Below, piece by piece: positions 4,905-6,280 of a stretch of 6,280 nucleotides of DNA. Position numbers and translations under genes: made by a program. Source of the stretch: an uncultured Odoribacter sp. (GTDB lineage Bacteria > Bacteroidota > Bacteroidia > Bacteroidales > Marinifilaceae). A model generated the notes under the pieces. That model searched no databases, was not told the DNA's origin, and saw only the letters and a list, made by a program, of their open reading frames with translations. The stretch is taken from assembly GCA_905204385.1 (NCBI GenBank), contig CAJKZL010000197.1:1-6280 (forward strand). Reading direction: 5' to 3'. Within the stretch, counting starts at the first letter, position 1, and every line of letters begins with the position of its first letter.

Positions 4905-6280
4905 ATTGCCACTGGATATCTTATGTTTTTTTCCATTCACCGTCAAGGTATAAGGTTTATTGCTTTTCACCTCTATCTTTTTCGTATCGGCGTGGTAAAC
5001 GATATCGGTAATCACTTCGCCGAATTTCAGATTTTGAAGTCCGTGTGTACCGTTTTTTTCTTTCAGGTTCCAGTTTACCTCCTTCTGTAAGGCGTCGACT
5101 TCCCTGAATCCCAGTACGTTCTCGATAAACAGTGAAATAGGTCCCAGTGCTGACCAGCCGCAAAAATCAGGGCGTGCGCGGCGCCCGACTTCAGTAGAAG
5201 GTTCGTCAGCGGAAGGATTATAGCATTCCCATATGGTATGGGGCGTAACGGCATGATAAGTGCGTAGCTGTTGATGGATTACGTTTTCCGCCAGTTTGTC
5301 GGCCAATTCGTAATAGCCATACTTTTCCAGTGCTTTCGTTCCCATATACACCATGGGGAGCCAAACGCCTCCCCGCCAATAGTCGCCGGTTTTCCCATTA
5401 TAATCTTTATCGTCACGGGAGAGGGAATTCCAGGGATATTTACCTCCCATAAAATCGGCATTTTCTAGATATTTCACCATGCGGGCCGCTTGCGCTTTGC
5501 CGGGAATTTCCGCCAGCATGGGCCAGAAGGAAGCTGGGGTTTTGATCCGGCAGGGTTCTCCGGTTTCTTTATGGATGTCGTAATAAAAACCGTCCTGTTC
5601 ATCCCAATATTTTTCGTTGATCAGTTGCTTTAAAGCTTTATATTGCTTCATCCAGTGTTTCTTTTCGCTTTTCAAACCGTAGCGTTCACAGAGGCGGCCG
5701 ATATATAGAGCAGACAATGCTTGTTGGCTGATGGCGTCGATCCATAGTATATTCCTGTATCCTCCTGCATCTCTTCCGCGCACGGTATTGTCCATGCCGC
5801 TGGCGCCTCCGGTCCAGGTGTGTCCGATGATATTCCCCTTTTCGTCTTTCACGACCTCTTTAAAAATAGGGTTGGGGCTGATAGCAGGTTGCCGGTCACC
5901 ATAAGATAATTCGTTGAAATAGTCAAAATGCCGCTGAAGAAATTTTTTGTCTTCAAGCACATATTTCACATGTTCCTTATCGCCTGTAAATACATAATTG
6001 TCATGTTCGATCCAGGCAAACAGGGGAGGATTGTCGCGAAGATGAATACGAAGCGGGCTGACAACGTTTTCATGTAGGGGGAGATAGAGGTTGTCCAAGG
6101 TCTGCTTTCCGGGATAAACTGCCGGGGCGTATTTGGAAAACATAACCATAAAACAGGCATCCCAGATCCAGATCTGGTCATCGTAGCAATTTTCATCCAG
6201 ATAAGGTGATGCCGGGAGTCCTTCAGGTCCTTTCCGTACGCGGTCGGCTGCAATAGCCAAGGTTATTTCGTAAAGTTCGA
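4881..6280 (-). CDS. GH63/trehalase-like (alpha/alpha)6-barrel glycoside hydrolase, 5' truncated by window edge
   Basis: At least 465 residues are visible. A TTG at 6258-6260 could pass as a start, but the frame stays open beyond it to the edge (ELYEIT precedes LAIAADRVRKG), so the real start and any signal peptide lie outside. Numbering from that TTG: a WIWDACF motif at 31-37 begins the barrel; GASGMDNTVRGR (152-163) matches the 'SGWDNS.R' signature of GH63 and GH37 enzymes, making Asp157 the likely general acid; YWRGGVWLP (294-302) lines the active site; WECYNP (344-349) offers Glu345 as likely general base; and CGWSALGP (367-374) is the usual closing motif. Residues about 388-459 form a small beta domain (HGLQNLKFG, then YTLTVNGKKH). 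These features indicate an inverting exo-glycosidase on an alpha-linked oligosaccharide, but the specificity (glucoside, mannoside or other) cannot be read from the sequence. The gene is terminated separately from the kinase that follows it. Confidence 0.88.
   Translation of the reverse strand, partial: ELYEITLAIAADRVRKGPEGLPASPYLDENCYDDQIWIWDACFMVMFSKYAPAVYPGKQTLDNLYLPLHENVVSPLRIHLRDNPPLFAWIEHDNYVFTGDKEHVKYVLEDKKFLQRHFDYFNELSYGDRQPAISPNPIFKEVVKDEKGNIIGHTWTGGASGMDNTVRGRDAGGYRNILWIDAISQQALSALYIGRLCERYGLKSEKKHWMKQYKALKQLINEKYWDEQDGFYYDIHKETGEPCRIKTPASFWPMLAEIPGKAQAARMVKYLENADFMGGKYPWNSLSRDDKDYNGKTGDYWRGGVWLPMVYMGTKALEKYGYYELADKLAENVIHQQLRTYHAVTPHTIWECYNPSADEPSTEVGRRARPDFCGWSALGPISLFIENVLGFREVDALQKEVNWNLKEKNGTHGLQNLKFGEVITDIVYHADTKKIEVKSNKPYTLTVNGKKHKISSGNSFIETNF

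Noticed and set aside
5966..6253. Minus-strand 95-codon frame within the glycosidase
   Set aside because: Overlaps the WDACF and neighbouring conserved segments of the glycosidase in another frame and has no domain of its own.
1..6280. CRISPR array, insertion sequence, tRNA or rRNA gene, toxin-antitoxin or anti-phage module
   Set aside because: No regularly spaced repeats, transposase motifs, cloverleaf or rRNA segments, or defence-type domains are visible; almost all bases are accounted for by four ordinary genes.

Overview
The window looks like a chromosomal segment from a gut-type Bacteroidota, probably order Bacteroidales. The evidence is a DUF4843 protein next to a PKD-like lipoprotein with a CYDDKGNYDY start (a pairing typical of SusC/SusD-type loci), a hybrid histidine kinase with receiver and HPt modules, a TAnnTTTG promoter element, weak Shine-Dalgarno sequences and moderate GC. 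Genus cannot be resolved from this sequence.

Layout. Plus strand, left part: the 3' part of a DUF4843-type gene (open at the left edge, ends at 526), then 21 bases later a complete lipoprotein gene (548-2059). These look like the last two genes of an operon whose TonB-dependent receptor and SusD-like genes would lie to the left, outside the window. Minus strand, right part: a 5'-truncated glycoside hydrolase gene of the GH63/trehalase-like (alpha/alpha)6-barrel type (4881 to the right edge), an intrinsic terminator (4792-4835), a 140-base promoter region with a TATCTTTG -7 element, and a complete 840-residue hybrid sensor kinase (2128-4650). The two transcription units converge at 2060-2127 on a perfect 14-bp inverted repeat (2107-2139) that contains the last three codons and the stop codon of the kinase.

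How they work together. The lipoprotein and DUF4843 protein are probably cell-surface accessories of a TonB-dependent uptake system whose substrate is unknown. The kinase has a periplasmic sensor and a complete internal phosphorelay (His344 to Asp632 to His773) but no DNA-binding output, so it must pass phosphate to a response regulator encoded elsewhere. The glycosidase lies upstream of the kinase on the same strand, but the terminator and the kinase's own promoter suggest separate transcription, so a functional link is not established.

No CRISPR, mobile element, RNA gene or recognisable novel defence system is visible. The points most worth checking are the non-canonical HPt motif, the hairpin shared by the convergent genes, and the glycosidase reading frame, which continues through the apparent TTG start to the window edge.
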